From Panicum virgatum (Eukaryota; Streptophyta; Magnoliopsida; Poales; Poaceae): a DNA stretch of 64,000 bases. Position 1 is the stretch's first letter, and each line of letters begins with the position of its first letter. A program made the position numbers and the translations under genes. Where the stretch lies: positions 4,694,531-4,758,530 of the forward strand of contig NC_053136.1 in assembly GCF_016808335.1 (NCBI RefSeq). The letters are read 5' to 3'. Below are positions 8,004 to 20,310 of the stretch, in pieces. Below the pieces are notes generated by a model. That model was given only the letters and a program-made list of their open reading frames with translations, ran no database searches and was not told the origin of the DNA.

Positions 8004-9358
8004 TGCTGCTCTTCTTGCATAATTTGCTCATGCTGCCTGTGCCGATCGCTTTGCCATGCCCAGACCATATCCTTGAGTGCAGGCCTTATTTCATCTTTCA
8101 CGAGCTTTTGATACTCTATGGTGTCCCCATTGGTCTTCTTCAATTCAACCAAAAGGAAAGAAGGAGCAAGCTCAAAAATCTCTGCATCGAGCTCAAGAAA
8201 TCCCTTTATTCCTTCAATTGGTGCAGCCAGTTTCAAAACTCCATTTTCATTCTTCTCAATTTTGAGCTTTAACCTCTCAGCCAGTTCCTTTAGCTTACCA
8301 AAAACTGTCCCTGCTGGCTGCCTAGTGGTGAATCTCTCTTCCCTCCGGCCATATCTTTCCTCAAATAAATTGGACAGGTCAAATCCAGTTGAAAGGGAAA
8401 TGATGTCAAATGCATTCAGGTTAGGGAGGCTTGATGGCCCTTGATTTTCCTCCAAATTACCGCATTCTATTAAGTTAGAGGTTGTGGCTTCACCATTACA
8501 CACCTTGTCCCTTGCTGATTCGTGCTTCATCTTTGTAGCATTTAACTCAAAGGGTTTCCTGTACCAAGTGCTTCTCTTTATCCTTGAAATAGAAATTCTA
8601 GTTCTTGGATCTGGATCAAGCATTCTAAAAAGCAGGTCCTTCAGTTCAGTAGAGAAGGAACGAGGGCATCTGTACTCTGCTTTGGAAATCTTCCTATACA
8701 TCTCTATAAGATTTGGGTCATGGAACGGAAGGTAACCAGCCACAAGCACAAAAAGAATTACTCCACAAGACCATATGTCAGCCTTGGAGCCATCATAGCC
8801 TCTCCTGCTAAGCACTTCAGGAGCAACATAAGCTGGAGTTCCACAGGTGGTATGGAGGAGGCCATCATGTCTCTTGGATTCAGCTAGAGCACTTAGGCCA
8901 AAATCCGAGACTTTTAAGTTCTCATTATCATCTAGGAGTAGGTTTTCTGGCTTCAGATCACGATGGTAAACACCTCGGCTGTGGCAGTAGTCCACCGCAC
9001 AGATCAGTTGGTGGAAATACCTCCTTGCAACATCCTCACTAAACTTTCCCTTGGATATTTTGTTGAACAGCTCGCCACCTTTAGCATACTCCAAAACAAA
9101 GTATATCTTGCTCTTGCTAGCCATTACCTCAAAAAGTTGCAGAACATTTGGATGCCTTACCAATCTCATTATTGAAATCTCCCTCTTTATCTGCACTATT
9201 AGCCCAACCCTCGTGATCCTGTCCTTATCAATTATCTTTATTGCAACAGCCTGCCCGCTAGTTAGATTTCGAGCATAATATACCTTAGCAAAGTTCCCTT
9301 GTCCTAACTGCCTCCCAATTTCATAACGGTCCATCAAAATATTCCTCCTCTCGTCCAT
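7970..9358 (-). CDS. CIPK: CBL-interacting protein kinase (CIPK / SnRK3), 462 aa
   Basis: A serine/threonine kinase of the SnRK3 family, activated by calcium-bound calcineurin B-like proteins. The kinase domain covers about residues 12-267: the Gly-rich loop GQGNFAKV, the ATP Lys in VAIKIIDK, the catalytic loop HRDLKPEN, the DFG in VSDFGLSA, and an activation segment ending in TPAYVAPE. The CBL-binding NAF motif [17 protein letters not shown] is at about 317-333, followed by the PP2C-interaction segment. The C-terminus is a Gln-rich tail ([14 protein letters not shown]) partly made by the 24-bp minisatellite. The coding sequence is intronless, as in one of the two CIPK clades, and length matches the family (430-480 aa). 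The start is the first ATG of the frame. The gene is divergent from the formin gene. I cannot assign a CIPK number with certainty. Confidence 0.96.
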   Translation of the reverse strand: MDERRNILMDRYEIGRQLGQGNFAKVYYARNLTSGQAVAIKIIDKDRITRVGLIVQIKREISIMRLVRHPNVLQLFEVMASKSKIYFVLEYAKGGELFNKISKGKFSEDVARRYFHQLICAVDYCHSRGVYHRDLKPENLLLDDNENLKVSDFGLSALAESKRHDGLLHTTCGTPAYVAPEVLSRRGYDGSKADIWSCGVILFVLVAGYLPFHDPNLIEMYRKISKAEYRCPRSFSTELKDLLFRMLDPDPRTRISISRIKRSTWYRKPFELNATKMKHESARDKVCNGEATTSNLIECGNLEENQGPSSLPNLNAFDIISLSTGFDLSNLFEERYGRREERFTTRQPAGTVFGKLKELAERLKLKIEKNENGVLKLAAPIEGIKGFLELDAEIFELAPSFLLVELKKTNGDTIEYQKLVKDEIRPALKDMVWAWQSDRHRQHEQIMQEEQQQQQAPLPPQQ

Positions 9359-9415
9359 TATATCAGTCTATATATCGTGAGAGAGAAACAACCAGAGTGT
9401 ACAAAGCCCACTGTC

Positions 9416-10427
9416 CTGCTTTTAGAACGTCCTATTTGTAGGTAAGGGTAAATGGGCACAGACTATGATCAAGAAGATTGTGTCTTACTGCCTTACAAGA
9501 TAGAAGATCTCTAACCTTCCGTGGCCCAAAACATTGGGGAAAATATTGTACCAGTATGCAGCCAGCACTCTAACAGGAACTTGATAGGATAACTCAAAAC
9601 AGACCGATAATACTTTTGTGGTGCTCAGTTACACAACGGTGCTCTTCCAAGTCAAATGTTTCCTGCTGTGATCAGCTGAAAACTGCATGTAGAAATAACC
9701 TAATTAGGGAAAACATGTGATACAAATGGAACCAACAACTAGTAACTCAAAATGGGGATCAGCAGTTACTATAAATGTGAAGGTGGACTCATAATTCTAA
9801 AAGAGTACTACTTTAGTTCTCCAATAAATGATTTCCCTGCTCCATTGTGATTTTGAATGTCCACCCAGCATTATTGGGGAGAGTAGAAGACATCATTTAC
9901 TCCTTACCCTATAATGGCTAAAGCATAGCATGCATAGTCTAAATTCTAAAATGAGGCCTACGTCGCAGCAATTCTAAGATTTCAGGTTGTTCCAAGTCCC
10001 CAACAAAGATTTTAGCACAATCTACCAGAACTAAGCCATCAAAATCCCAAATCGGAGCACAATCACATTAGCAAGAATCATCGAGCAGAGCCGACACGAA
10101 ACTCTTCTGCCCCTGAACGGCTGAACGCCAAATCGGAAAGCATCCCGAAATCTACTTCCCCCGCAACACCAAGCAGCAACCCTGGAGGTCCTAAACTAAC
10201 CACCAAACAGTACAATCACGCCCTTAAACAACCAGCAACACTCCAAGAAGCAGATCTCCTCATGTACGCAACTAGGACGCAACCAGGAGCAACAAAGCAG
10301 CAAGGCAGCCGTCACCTGCTCGAGACCCGATGGACGCGAAGCGAACGGATCCAGGGTACCGCAAGCCCCAGGCCGAGGACGCTCGATCTTGCGCGAGGGT
10401 CGAATCGAAGACGGGGCAGCAACTCAC
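9416..10427 (-). other. CIPK: Probable 5'-UTR intron of the CIPK gene
   Basis: On the minus strand a strong donor, GGTG|GTGAGTTG, at 10427 and an acceptor, AAAGCAG|GACAG, at 9416 bracket about 1 kb without coding sequence. An alternative donor, GAGCAG|GTGAC, lies at 10315. The GA-rich sequence to the right (10428 to about 10530) would be the first, untranslated exon. This is prediction from splice-site consensus only. Confidence 0.45.
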
Positions 10428-10581
10428 CACCCCGCTTCGGCGTTTGACCCTTGGAAGGAGCCGTCCTTTTCTTTTTGTTCGGCTTCTCTTCTTCTTTCTG
10501 TGTCAGCGGCATCCTAGCTAGCATCGCATCTGCTCACATGCCCAGATGCGCTGATGGCAACTCATCAGCTCAGCTCAGCCA

Positions 10582-10650
10582 GTGGGCCCCACCGACGGCC
10601 CAAGGCTTCGGGCCCAACGAGAAAGTTTCTTAGAAGGCCCAATGGGCCAA
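10582..10650. promoter_or_regulatory. GCCCA / GGGCC site-II-like motifs between CIPK and formin genes
   Basis: The stretch GTGGGCCCC...CGGCCCAAGG...GGGCCCAACG...GGCCCAATGGGCC holds at least five GCCCA or TGGGC cores in 70 bp. These resemble site II (TCP-binding) promoter elements. They lie just upstream of the predicted CIPK first exon. Function is inferred. Confidence 0.5.
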
Positions 10651-11555
10651 CGACCCATACTGCTTCGCATTTTTCTTCTATTCTTTTTTTTCCCCTTCTT
10701 GTGATGCAGGGCGGTGAGTGTAACAGAATGCGTCGCGGTGAGGTCGGCGGCGGGCGGCCATGGCCGGCGGCGAGGATGGGGGCGCGAAGCCTCGAGCCGA
10801 AGCCCCGAGCGGCCGGTTGCTCTTGCCCTGCGGAGGTGCCGACCGTGTGGAGACGTCAGGCGCGAGGCGTGTGAGTGGCCGGGCCGCCCGCCCACGCCAC
10901 TCGACTCGCCTTCCGACGCTCTCTCTTCCTGCGCGCGTCTTGGCGGGAGACGGGTACGGGACACGCCTCCTTGGCTTTCCCGCTTGCAAGCTACAGTTTT
11001 CTACGCTCTTTGTGGCCATGGCTTGGCTCCACCGAAGTATAGCCTCACCAGCAAGACAATTTTTTTTACGGTGTTTGGCAAGATCAAGAAACGAAGCAAT
11101 CAATCAACAGCTAGAGTCATGACAATGCATTTGAATCTGAATCTGTGCCGTCCCAGACTCCTAAAGATGTTGACCACGGCATAAAAAAATGTTTTCCTTG
11201 GTGCAGGCAGATGCAGATGCGCGTGCCGAAGTCAACATTTCCTTCTACCACAGTATCACTGACCGACTCCTTGTGCCATCCGGCCAAACTATTCTCAAGT
11301 AAAAGCATCCGTGACCTTGATTTCAGCTCACTATTCTTTGTTGCTAAACAATGCAGTAGGATTTGACTCTTCTAGACAGTTCATACTGGCACACCTACAG
11401 GCCTCAGGCCTTCTCTTAGAACAAATCTAGCTAGTTTGGCAGCCAGAGAATCTTCTTCTGTTACACTCCACACAGACCAGAAAAGGCTTCATCTTTTTCT
11501 TTTTCTTGGTGGAGGAAAGGAAGAGGAAGGATGAGCTCATAGGATGCAATAAGTG
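10651..11555. other. Intergenic region / formin promoter and 5' UTR
   Basis: GC-rich sequence to about 10980, then AT-richer sequence leading to the formin ATG. A purine-rich stretch (AGGAAAGGAAGAGGAAGG, about 11513-11530) is probably 5' UTR. The ATG at 11531 is followed by a short upstream frame ending in TAG at 11540. I found no convincing separate gene in the GC-rich part. Confidence 0.4.
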
Positions 11556-14500
11556 ATGAGGAGCTTAAGGTTTGCGTTGCTATTTGTGGCGGCTGCATCA
11601 TTGATCAAGCTGTCAGGAGGAGTAGGGGCGGAGGAGGACTGGGAGCGCTTCTTGCTGCAATGGAGGGAGCATACTTCTCTTCCATTGCCACTTCTGAATG
11701 GGGATCTGGTAAGCCATCCAGATACTTTTTCTTCGCAGCATTAGAAAGTATTGATTGGTTCATGACATGCATGCTTTCCTGGCACTCAAGATCTAGCATG
11801 AAATTTGCACACTGAGTTCCTTTTGTGTTCTTCTGAAAAATTCGTTCTTTTAACTTAAGTAGCTGACCAGCTACTTTAAAAGAAAAGAGCAAAAAATAAT
11901 GGTCCTGGAGCTCACTAAGTACTTCAGAGAATATATTCTGTGAACTTCTGTTTGGTTAGCTTTTGCTATTACACATGGCTCTTCGCGAGAAATGGAGGCA
12001 TCAGCAAAGGTATACTTACTATGTTGGCTGGTTCATGGATGAATGCAGGTTGACAAAATATGGTCAATTTGCTTAAGGGACATGGTTGGTACAGAGGAAA
12101 TATTGGGCAATGTACTGTCATTTGCTTCAGATGAACTGTTGAGTCGTTCATCAGAGAATGTTTTGAAGACTGTGTTGTTTCTGGAGCTTCTAGCACTTCT
12201 TTCCCATGAAAAATTATCTACTACCTGTGATTGTATCCGCGCAAACTACTTCGGTTTGGGCATTTCACAAGAATTCAGTGTTGCACTTGGCACCTATCTT
12301 GAGAGTCACAAGCTGTTACTTCATTCAAACTTCTATTCGAGACGGTATTTGACTGGTCAATCAATTGGAGATGCTCCTTCCATGGCTCCAGCTTTTGTTC
12401 CATCCGTGTCCTCCGGTAATGAAGTTCAGTTTCCCCAATCTGTTACAGAAACACCATCTCCGCCTTCCGAGTCTCTCAACACTGAACCTCCCAACCAACC
12501 TCATCACCATAAACCTGCACACAAACATCAGGGAGGGCCTCCAATTTCACCATTGGAGAAGCATAAAGACTATGTTAAATTAGTCTTGATTGCAGTTCTT
12601 CCGACGGCAGCATTATCATTCATTGCTGCATTTCTAATTTTCTACTGCTGTGGATGCAACAAAAGCAAGGTCTCTGTCGGTGAGCAACGAGATGACCATC
12701 CTCTTCTTCACATGCAATTGGCTAATGTCCCAGGTGAGGTAGTGTCCATTTTGACCACCTATGATGGATTTCCTGATATTGTGCTATAACATGCAATATT
12801 CTGGCTGCAGGTTCATCACCCGATGCTCGTTGTCCTGCCAGTCCACTTCACAAGGATGATCAAAGGGTTGGGCCTTCTAAGGGTGGAGTCAGCATGGGTC
12901 AGTGCTTTTCATGCTGTTTTAAAGGATCATCTGACACCACACCAACTTCACAAGTGATTGGAGGAACACTAGAGAACAATGCCACAAGTGATGCTCCTAA
13001 GCCAATGCCACTGCCTCCGCCACCTCCACCTTTGCCACCTCCCATCAAGAAGGCTCCTCCTCCCCCACCTGGACCTCCCAAAGGTTCAAAAGCAAGACTT
13101 GCTCAGCTGTCACCTGTTGAGTCAAGTCGTTCTGAGGGATCATCTGCTGGCGAGCAGACCAGCGAATCATCCGAAGCCGAAGTTAATGCTCCAAGAGCCA
13201 AACTTCGACCTTTCTATTGGGACAAAGTTCTTGCTAATCCTGATCACTCAATGGCATGGCATGACATCAAATTTGGTTCTTTTCAGTAAGTATCATTAGA
13301 AATAAATCCTTGATGCATTCTGTCTGCATTGTACATGTTTCTCACAATAACATTTGCAGTGTGAACGAGGACATGATAGAGGAATTGTTCGGTTATAGCG
13401 CTGGCAACAGAAATAACCTCAAGGACAAGGAACTCCCCTCCACAGATCCTGGTTCTCAGAACATTTCTCTTCTCAATGTTAAGAAATCATGCAACCTGGC
13501 AGTTGTTTTTAAGGCAATGAATGTCAGAGTACAAGAAATTCATGATGCTCTCATTGAAGGTATCTGCTTATCCACAACTAGCTATTCTCAATTTGCCCAT
13601 GTAGCTTGCTTAACTATATTTAAAAAAAGCCCTTCAGTATATCTCTAAATACAAGCCATTTGCAGAGACTTAAATGACAGTTGGCAATACACTTGTAAAT
13701 GAAGTTTTTTTAGAAAACTGTGATGATATGACTTGCAGGGTGGCCACTAACTTTTTAAAGTTTATTCAGAAGAATGTATTATTGATTGTCCTGTGTAGCT
13801 TGCTTAATTGTGTTGAGGAGAAAAAACCCTTCAATATATCTCAGAATGCAAGGCATTTGCACAAAATTAGATGACATTAAACTTTTAAGTTAGCGATTCA
13901 CACACACAAAATAAACTTTGCCTGAGTAAATACCATGCAGGTTTTTTAATCTACATCATGTTGGACACTATTTTAGTATATTAGTTTTGTTCCGTTTCAT
14001 ACTTTCATTTATTGAGGACTCAAGGAAAATTCTTTCAGATTATATATATTCTTCTTTTACCTCTACTTATTTGCTGACATCAACATGAATCTGAAAGGTG
14101 GAAATGAATCCAGTTAGCCTGGATAGAATATGCCTTTTCTGTTCTTTCTGGATAGTCCACTGTAGAGGCTTCAATATTATGACTTTTGAAGTTGTATTTT
14201 GTTTGTGAGAGTGTGCAGTTTTTTTTTTCTTAGTACATGGAGTCGCCAGCCTCCTAGATGTTTTTTAGGACCTTGTATGTAGAATTTTCATTTTCATTTA
14301 ATTTTAATAGGCTTGGGATCTAGTTCAGCAGTGCCCTCAAATTATCTGATTGTTTTTCACCTATTTCTGTTCATAAGGGAATGAACTTCCTAGGGTGCTT
14401 CTTGAGACAATCTTGAGAATGAAGCCAACTGATGAGGAGGAGCAGAAGCTCAGGCTCTATAACGGGGATTTCTCACAACTAGGCCTTGCAGAACAAGTAA

Positions 14501-15547
14501 TGAAAGCACTAATTGATATACCTTTTGCTTTCAAAAGGATCAATGCTTTGCTTTTCATGTCCTCCTTACAAGAAGATGCTTCAAGTCTCGGGGATTCATT
14601 CCTCCAGTTGGAGGTAATTTACCTAGAAACTGTTGACTTCTGTTTTAAGTTCGTCAAAAGAAAAAGGAAAAAACTCTAACCTTCCATTACAAGATTACTG
14701 ATACTACATTTGTTGTTGCCAGGCTGCTTGTGGGGAACTAAAGCACCGCCATTTTCTGAAGTTACTAGAAGCTGTTCTCAAAACCGGAAACCGTTTGAAT
14801 GATGGGACTTTCCGTGGTGGTGCTAATGCATTCAAGCTGGACACCCTTCTGAAATTATCGGATGTCAAGGGTGCTGATGGAAAGACCACATTGCTTCACT
14901 TTGTTGTTCAAGAGATCATCCGCTCTGAAGGTATCCGTGAAGCAAGGCTGGCCATGGAAAGTGGAATAAGTCCATCTCCTAGTACTTCAGATGACAATGC
15001 CAACGGATCTCTTGAAGAAGATGGCGATTACTACTCCCACCGTGGCCTTAAGATTGTTTCAGGACTCGGTACAGAGATGGACAATGTCAAGAGGGTAGCT
15101 GCACTAGATGCTGAAGCTTTGTATACCAGTGTGATGAACCTCAGGCATGAGTTGCTGAAATCAAAGGAGATCCTGAGTGAGATTGCAACGATAGAAGAAA
15201 AGAGTGGATTCCGCAACTCACTGGAAAGCTTTGTGGAATATGCAGATAATGAGACAATTTTTCTGATGAAAGAAGAGAAGAGGTTGAGATCATTAGTGAA
15301 GAAAACAATCCGATATTTCCATGGAAATGACTCTAAAGATGACGATTTTCGGTTGTTTGTGATTGTAAGAGATTTCTTGGTGATGCTAGATAAAGCATGC
15401 AAGGAAGTTGGAGCATCACAGAAGAAGGGTACAAATAAATCACGAATCAATGGCAATGGCACCCCTACATCCCAGTCAATCCTACTGGAGCAACAGTTCC
15501 CTGCTGTTATAGATAGTCATTCAGATAGTTCAGACTCTAACGATTGA
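11556..15547 (+). CDS. Class I formin (FH1-FH2, membrane-anchored), about 857 aa, 6 exons
   Basis: Actin nucleator of the plant class I formin family. Predicted coding exons are 11556-11708, 12049-12733, 12811-13285, 13360-13559, 14378-14613 and 14723-15547. All introns are GT-AG and all phases agree. The protein has a signal peptide (FALLFVAAASLI), an extracytoplasmic region with a Pro/His-rich part, a transmembrane helix at about residues 228-252 (IAVLPTAALSFIAAFLIFYCC), a Pro-rich FH1 at about 347-372 (PPPPPPLPPP), and an FH2 domain from about 408 (AKLRPFYWDKVL) to about 820. The FH2 carries the conserved GNRLNDGTFRGGANAFKLDT segment. Class I formins link the plasma membrane and wall to cortical actin and barbed-end assembly. 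A GTG just before the ATG is not the start. Intron 4 is the longest (about 0.8 kb). FH family number not assigned. Confidence 0.95.
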
Positions 15548-15817
15548 CAATAGATACTGTAGATGTTCTATTCTTCAGGAAACGTTGTAAAGAAGATCCA
15601 TTTTGACGAGGAAACATGTTAGCATACATACGGATTTCACGTACATATCTTGATTGATATTCATAGCTTCACGATATGATTCCTAAATATCCTCCAAGAG
15701 TATCTGTTTGCTCACATGCTTTAACCTTTTAATCCAGTTTTGCATCATACGTCAGACAGTATAATACGATGCAGGCATGTAAAAACCTACTGTATTAGTA
15801 GGGGAAATAAACCTCAA
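15548..15817. other. Formin 3' UTR and flank
   Basis: 270 bp between the formin stop codon and the end of a Helitron. The sequence is AT-rich, with AAATAAAC near 15805. Confidence 0.5.
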
Positions 15818-16984
15818 CTAGCATTGTGCCCGTGCGTTGCTACAGGAGAAACAAGTTCCCTCTGAATATGAATGGGCATGGAGCCATACATTTAGTTTCC
15901 CCCGCGCAGCTTGCTAGATCGCATGGTCATCCCCCCATAGCGATCATACAATATTTGAAAGACAAGAATAGATAGCCACCTTGACTAAACATGCTTGTCA
16001 CCAAAGAAATGAAAAACATAACAAAGCCAGGTGGGACTACCAAAACTTGGTCTACTTACCCATAAATTTGTCTAGTTATTTACATAAATATTGATCTCTC
16101 TTTTATTGAGAAAATATTACTCTTTTATTTTGCCCTCGCACCGGCAACATCATCAAAGTCGCCGTGGCCCCTCATGCCTCCCTGATGACACAAAATGAAT
16201 ATTTCTCACTTCCAACACATTCGAGCAAAGCTCTTGGCTCTTGCTCCTACATGCACAAAATCTGACAGTAGTATTCCAATCATATATACTTCAGACAAAT
16301 GCTTGAGTCAAGCAATATGACTAATAGAGTGAGTAATCCACCTGCAGGAGGAAATGTTGGTTTCATCCAGGGTCCAAGTGATTGGCACATCCAAATATAC
16401 TTTAAGTTAACTTTTGCATATACGTAATCCATATTCCTAAAACACACAAATTTGAGAAAGGGAAATATCCTATAAGATTTTGCATATGGGTTGTGCACCT
16501 GCAAGGAAGATCCTTCTAGCCGTCAAATGCAAAGAAAGAAAAAAAAATGCATCATGGAAGTTAATGGCCATAAATCACAATGACCTGAAACCAAGGGTCA
16601 GTACTCTATTGCCCCTAAAACTAAAGTCCCATGATTGGTGAGAACTGAGGAGTATGCTTTGATCCTTCAGGAGCAAATCTTGTTGACACCTTCCCTTTAG
16701 GAAATCTTCAGTGATTTGCTCTCAAATTAAGTGTTCGATTCCTTTTAATTTGACATGAAGCTCCACCACTGACTGTATGAACACTGGATGGAAGAGCAAG
16801 AGTCAAATGCCACATGAATGGTAAGTACAATAATGCTCAAACAATGATCGATGATAAATTAATGTGAAACATGACTTGATAAAGATAAAGATTAGCTTTT
16901 ACATTTCAAGAAGATCATCTTACCGTTGAAGAATGTGAATCAGCTCCTTCACTTCTCCTTCATTCACCACTGAGCGAATGAGGA

Positions 16985-17242
16985 CCAGGGGTGGAATCGA
17001 GCCGAGCCTCAACTTTTTTCGAGCTTTCTTCGAAATCAATATATTCGTATTTATTATAGTCTCCCGCGTTGTTTGATATGCAACTTCAAATCGAGCATAA
17101 CGAGCCGAGCCGAGCTGAGCCTGCCAAAATTGACTTTTGTTCCAAATCAACTAATCTTTATTTTTAAAAAAGAACGAACGTAATCGGAGCAATTTTGAAA
17201 CGAGCCACCGAGCCAGCTTAACGAGCTTTTTTTCCAGCCCTA
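16985..17242. mobile_element. hAT-like MITE with GAGCCGAGC repeats
   Basis: The ends are CCAGGGGTGGAA and TTCCAGCCCTA (short imperfect inverted repeats). The flanking 8-bp sequences, AATGAGGA and AATGAGGT, differ only in the last base and fit a hAT target duplication. Inside are several GAGCCGAGC and AACGAGC copies typical of this grass repeat. Length is about 258 bp. Confidence 0.68.
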
Positions 17243-17516
17243 AATGAGGTTTCAGTCACAGGTGTCTGGATATGCTGACCTGCCATCCAGAGCAGTCTGA
17301 ACCAGACTTCTTCGCTGATTGATGAGGAATGCAGGTGTCTCCCTGTCTTGAGCACATAACTTGTCCCGGAAAACATGTCTGTGCTGCCTACCGTTGTCCA
17401 GCATCTACCATGCAGTAGAAGCCAAAACCAAAAAATTTATACTTAGCTGGAACTCTTGTTCTCCAAATGAAATATATTTATGCAAGGATACAGGTCGACC
17501 CAATGTCTAGTAGGAG

Positions 17517-18566
17517 TGTCGTGGTGCTGCAAACCACAGCCGGGTGGCGGAAGGCACCCGCCCTAGCCCAGAGGGTGTATACTCGGGGGTTAGCTAGTCC
17601 TAGTTCGATCTCTCCCAAGAACACGATGAACACCGCGGGTTTAGAGTGGTTCGGGCCGCCGGAGCGTAATACCCTACATCCACTGTGTATTGTATTGCCT
17701 TCCCTCGAGAGAGAGAGTTCGCGAGAGCTGGTGTGTCTGGAGAGCTTGTAGTGCACAGCGAGCGCCTCCCTTTTATATCTCAAGGGAGGCGCGTACATGG
17801 CTGTTGGGTCCCCGACAGGTGGGCCCAACGATATAGTATAAGATAACGTACTGTTCATACATTATGGCGTCGCAGGCAAAGGAGATCTCTCTCCTGGATT
17901 CCCTTGCCTGCTCCTGGAGTCCCTCGTTCATCATGTCCAGGCGCTGTCTTGTCGGGACGATGCCAGACGTAGCTAGTGGCGTCGCCTGCCACGTAGCTTA
18001 ACGGGCTGTGTAGCTTGCGGTGTAGGCGGCATGATGGAAAAGTGCCGTGCCGTCGTATCTATTTAATGCTGCAGACGGGCTCTGCGCGGGTGCGGCACAG
18101 GCGGCTGCACTGTGCGCCTTGGTAATACGCGGTGCACAGTGAGGCCTGACAAAGGCTGTCCCGCGTGCTGCGGCGACAGAGCACGCCTCAACCATCCGCA
18201 TTAAATGCGGTGGGTGGGCGAGTCTCCCAGCGGAAGACTTGCGCACGAGCCCGCGCCTCCGGGACACGTGGCGGTTCCGGACCCCCACGCGGTAAAGGGG
18301 GGGTCCGGACGGACGCAGGAGGTCCCGGACCCCTATGGGGGGTCCGAGGCCTCAGTTGTCAGCTCGGAGCTTCCCTTCATTAGAGACACGTGGCGTCTCC
18401 GGACCCATCCTCAGGCAGGGAACGGGTCCGGGGCCGTTGGCCTGGTGAGGGAAGAGCCTGACCCGTGGGGCCTGGCTACTCCGCCCTTTCCGCGCAGTTA
18501 CGGATAACTATGCGGGTCCTGCCTTGCCACAGTAAGAGTGGGTATCCCTGCTACAGGGTACCGACA
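17517..18566 (-). mobile_element. Solo LTR of the TGTCGGTACCCC family (second copy)
   Basis: On the minus strand it begins TGTCGGTACCC and ends CACGACA. A perfect 5-bp duplication, AGGAG, flanks it at 17512-17516 and 18567-18571. Size is 1050 bp. It is diverged from the copy at 6453 and from the pair at 53612/56855 but keeps the CACAGCCGGGTGGCGG and GGGCCGCCGGAGCGTAATAC blocks. Confidence 0.92.
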
Positions 18567-19316
18567 AGGAGGATAGTAAAAAAGATCAATTGAATAGTTG
18601 AAAGAGTACACAATGATTATTAAGCAAGCTGCAACATTCTGCACTGCCTATAAGTCAATATAAGCAGAGTATGTGTACGTTCAGAAACAAGCTCAGTTAG
18701 ATTGGTACTTACATCTTGTCCTCAGGTTGCAGTAGATTACACTAAATTGGGAGCAACCCGCCAGGACCTTATTGCAAGTTATCGGAGGACCAAATTACCT
18801 CTTTTTTAAAATTAATGCTTTTGTTGCTTCCATGATGTCTACATAAATTACCTAGTCACCGGTGTTTGTAATATAGGAGCCGCACTAACCGAAAGTTGAA
18901 TAGAAAATGTTTCTACAACAAACTATGGTATGTGGATAATAATTGTCAATTCATGCCCCAGATCACATCAAAATCTCTACTACTTTGCATACTATTCTAC
19001 CAAAAGTATTAGCATACTACAAAATACGATGAAACTGTTTGACCAAAAATCCATCTCAACTATGGTTTTGAAGTACAGCATTGCGGCAATTCCCATGAGC
19101 AGAAATACCTTTGGAAAAAATTACCCCTATTTTCCCATCCTAAACCAACCTTAGATGACAGAAATTATTTTGGCACAATATAGATCATGTGTATTTTCTT
19201 CCTCTTGCCATGTCCCTGCTGTGACCAACCTGAATACTTGATTGCCACCTAGTTCTGCATCCTTACTGGCAGCCATGGCTTCGTGGGTGCCTGCACAGAC
19301 AGCCCAGCCATAGCTT

Positions 19317-20310
19317 CTACACGTTAACAATTCTCCAACGTTCCCTGCAACAACTCCGTGAGATCAGCAAAGGGTGGACGAACCTCAACGAGGAGGATTT
19401 CTCTGGTGAGGGCTCATCGATATCGTAGGTGTAGAAGAAGTTGACCCCAGGAGGATTAAGTTGAAGGTACCTCCTTGATGGCGCTTGCGGCTGATCGGCG
19501 ATGATGCAGATAGGCCGCGAGGCTGCTGGGATTGCAGAAACGGCGCATCCGTCAGCACCCCCGTGGATCCATCCTGCTAAACGGAGCCGACGACAAGAAT
19601 AGGAACCATGGGGACGGGAGTACGAGCAGGTGGGGATGTGGGGATGGCAGAGCATTAGGCCACCACCTCCGCGGATCCATCCTCCTCAACTGACTCCCCG
19701 GACCTGTGCATCGGTGATGGGGAGGTGGCTTTGGCAGGGCGGGCGGCGCAGGGTCGAAGGGGAGGGAGGCGTCCAGCCGAGCAGAGGCGAGCGGCACGCG
19801 GAGCGCGGCGAGAGAGAGCGCTCGAGCCGGCCGCCGGGCGAAGAGCAGGGAGGCGTCCTGCCCTGGCAGCAGCGGCGGTGTCGCGCCGTCGAGCGTGCGG
19901 GCGCCGGTCGAAGGGAAGGGAGCTGTCCTGCCCCGGCAGCGGCGGCGCGCCGTTGCGCGCGCGGGCGGCGAGGGAGGCGCTGGCCGAGCCGAGCGCGTGG
20001 ATCCACAGGAGGTAGAGGCGGGGCGAGCGTGCAGCAGCCGGGTCGGGTCGCGCCGTCGAGCGCGCGAGCTGGCGGAGGCGGTGCGCGGGGCGAGTGCCGC
20101 GACGCCGAGCTGGAGGAGGAGGAGGAGCTGGCGGTGGAGGGGCGCGCGGACCGGCGGAGGAGGGGCGCCGGGGTCGGCGGCGCAAGGGCGGGTGTGCGAG
20201 GAGTAACCATCGAGAGGCGTGGGGGTGGACCGCGGACGAGGACGGGAGTACGGGACACGTGTTTTGGAGCGAGCGGCGGGCAGAACCACGGAGGAGGCGG
20301 AACCACGGGA
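19317..20310 (-). other. GC-rich 5' block of the non-autonomous Helitron; possible captured fragment
   Basis: About 1 kb of very GC-rich sequence, with overlapping open frames on both strands. Near its left end a minus-strand frame reads LQLNPPGVNFFYTYDIDEPS, which has less biased composition than its surroundings and could be a captured exon. I do not recognise the protein. The block resembles the GC-rich 5' part of the large Helitron (61776-62700), so part of it may simply be the family's leader. Confidence 0.4.

Noticed and set aside
8118..9278. Plus-strand open frames opposite the CIPK gene
   Set aside because: Antisense shadows of an unmistakable kinase.
10714..11184. GC-rich open frames between CIPK and formin genes
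   Set aside because: Several overlapping frames on both strands with no domain or splice logic; more likely promoter or unconstrained GC-rich DNA.
13310..13874. Open frames within formin introns 3-4
   Set aside because: Part is exon 4 read with flanking intron; the rest is intron without any domain.
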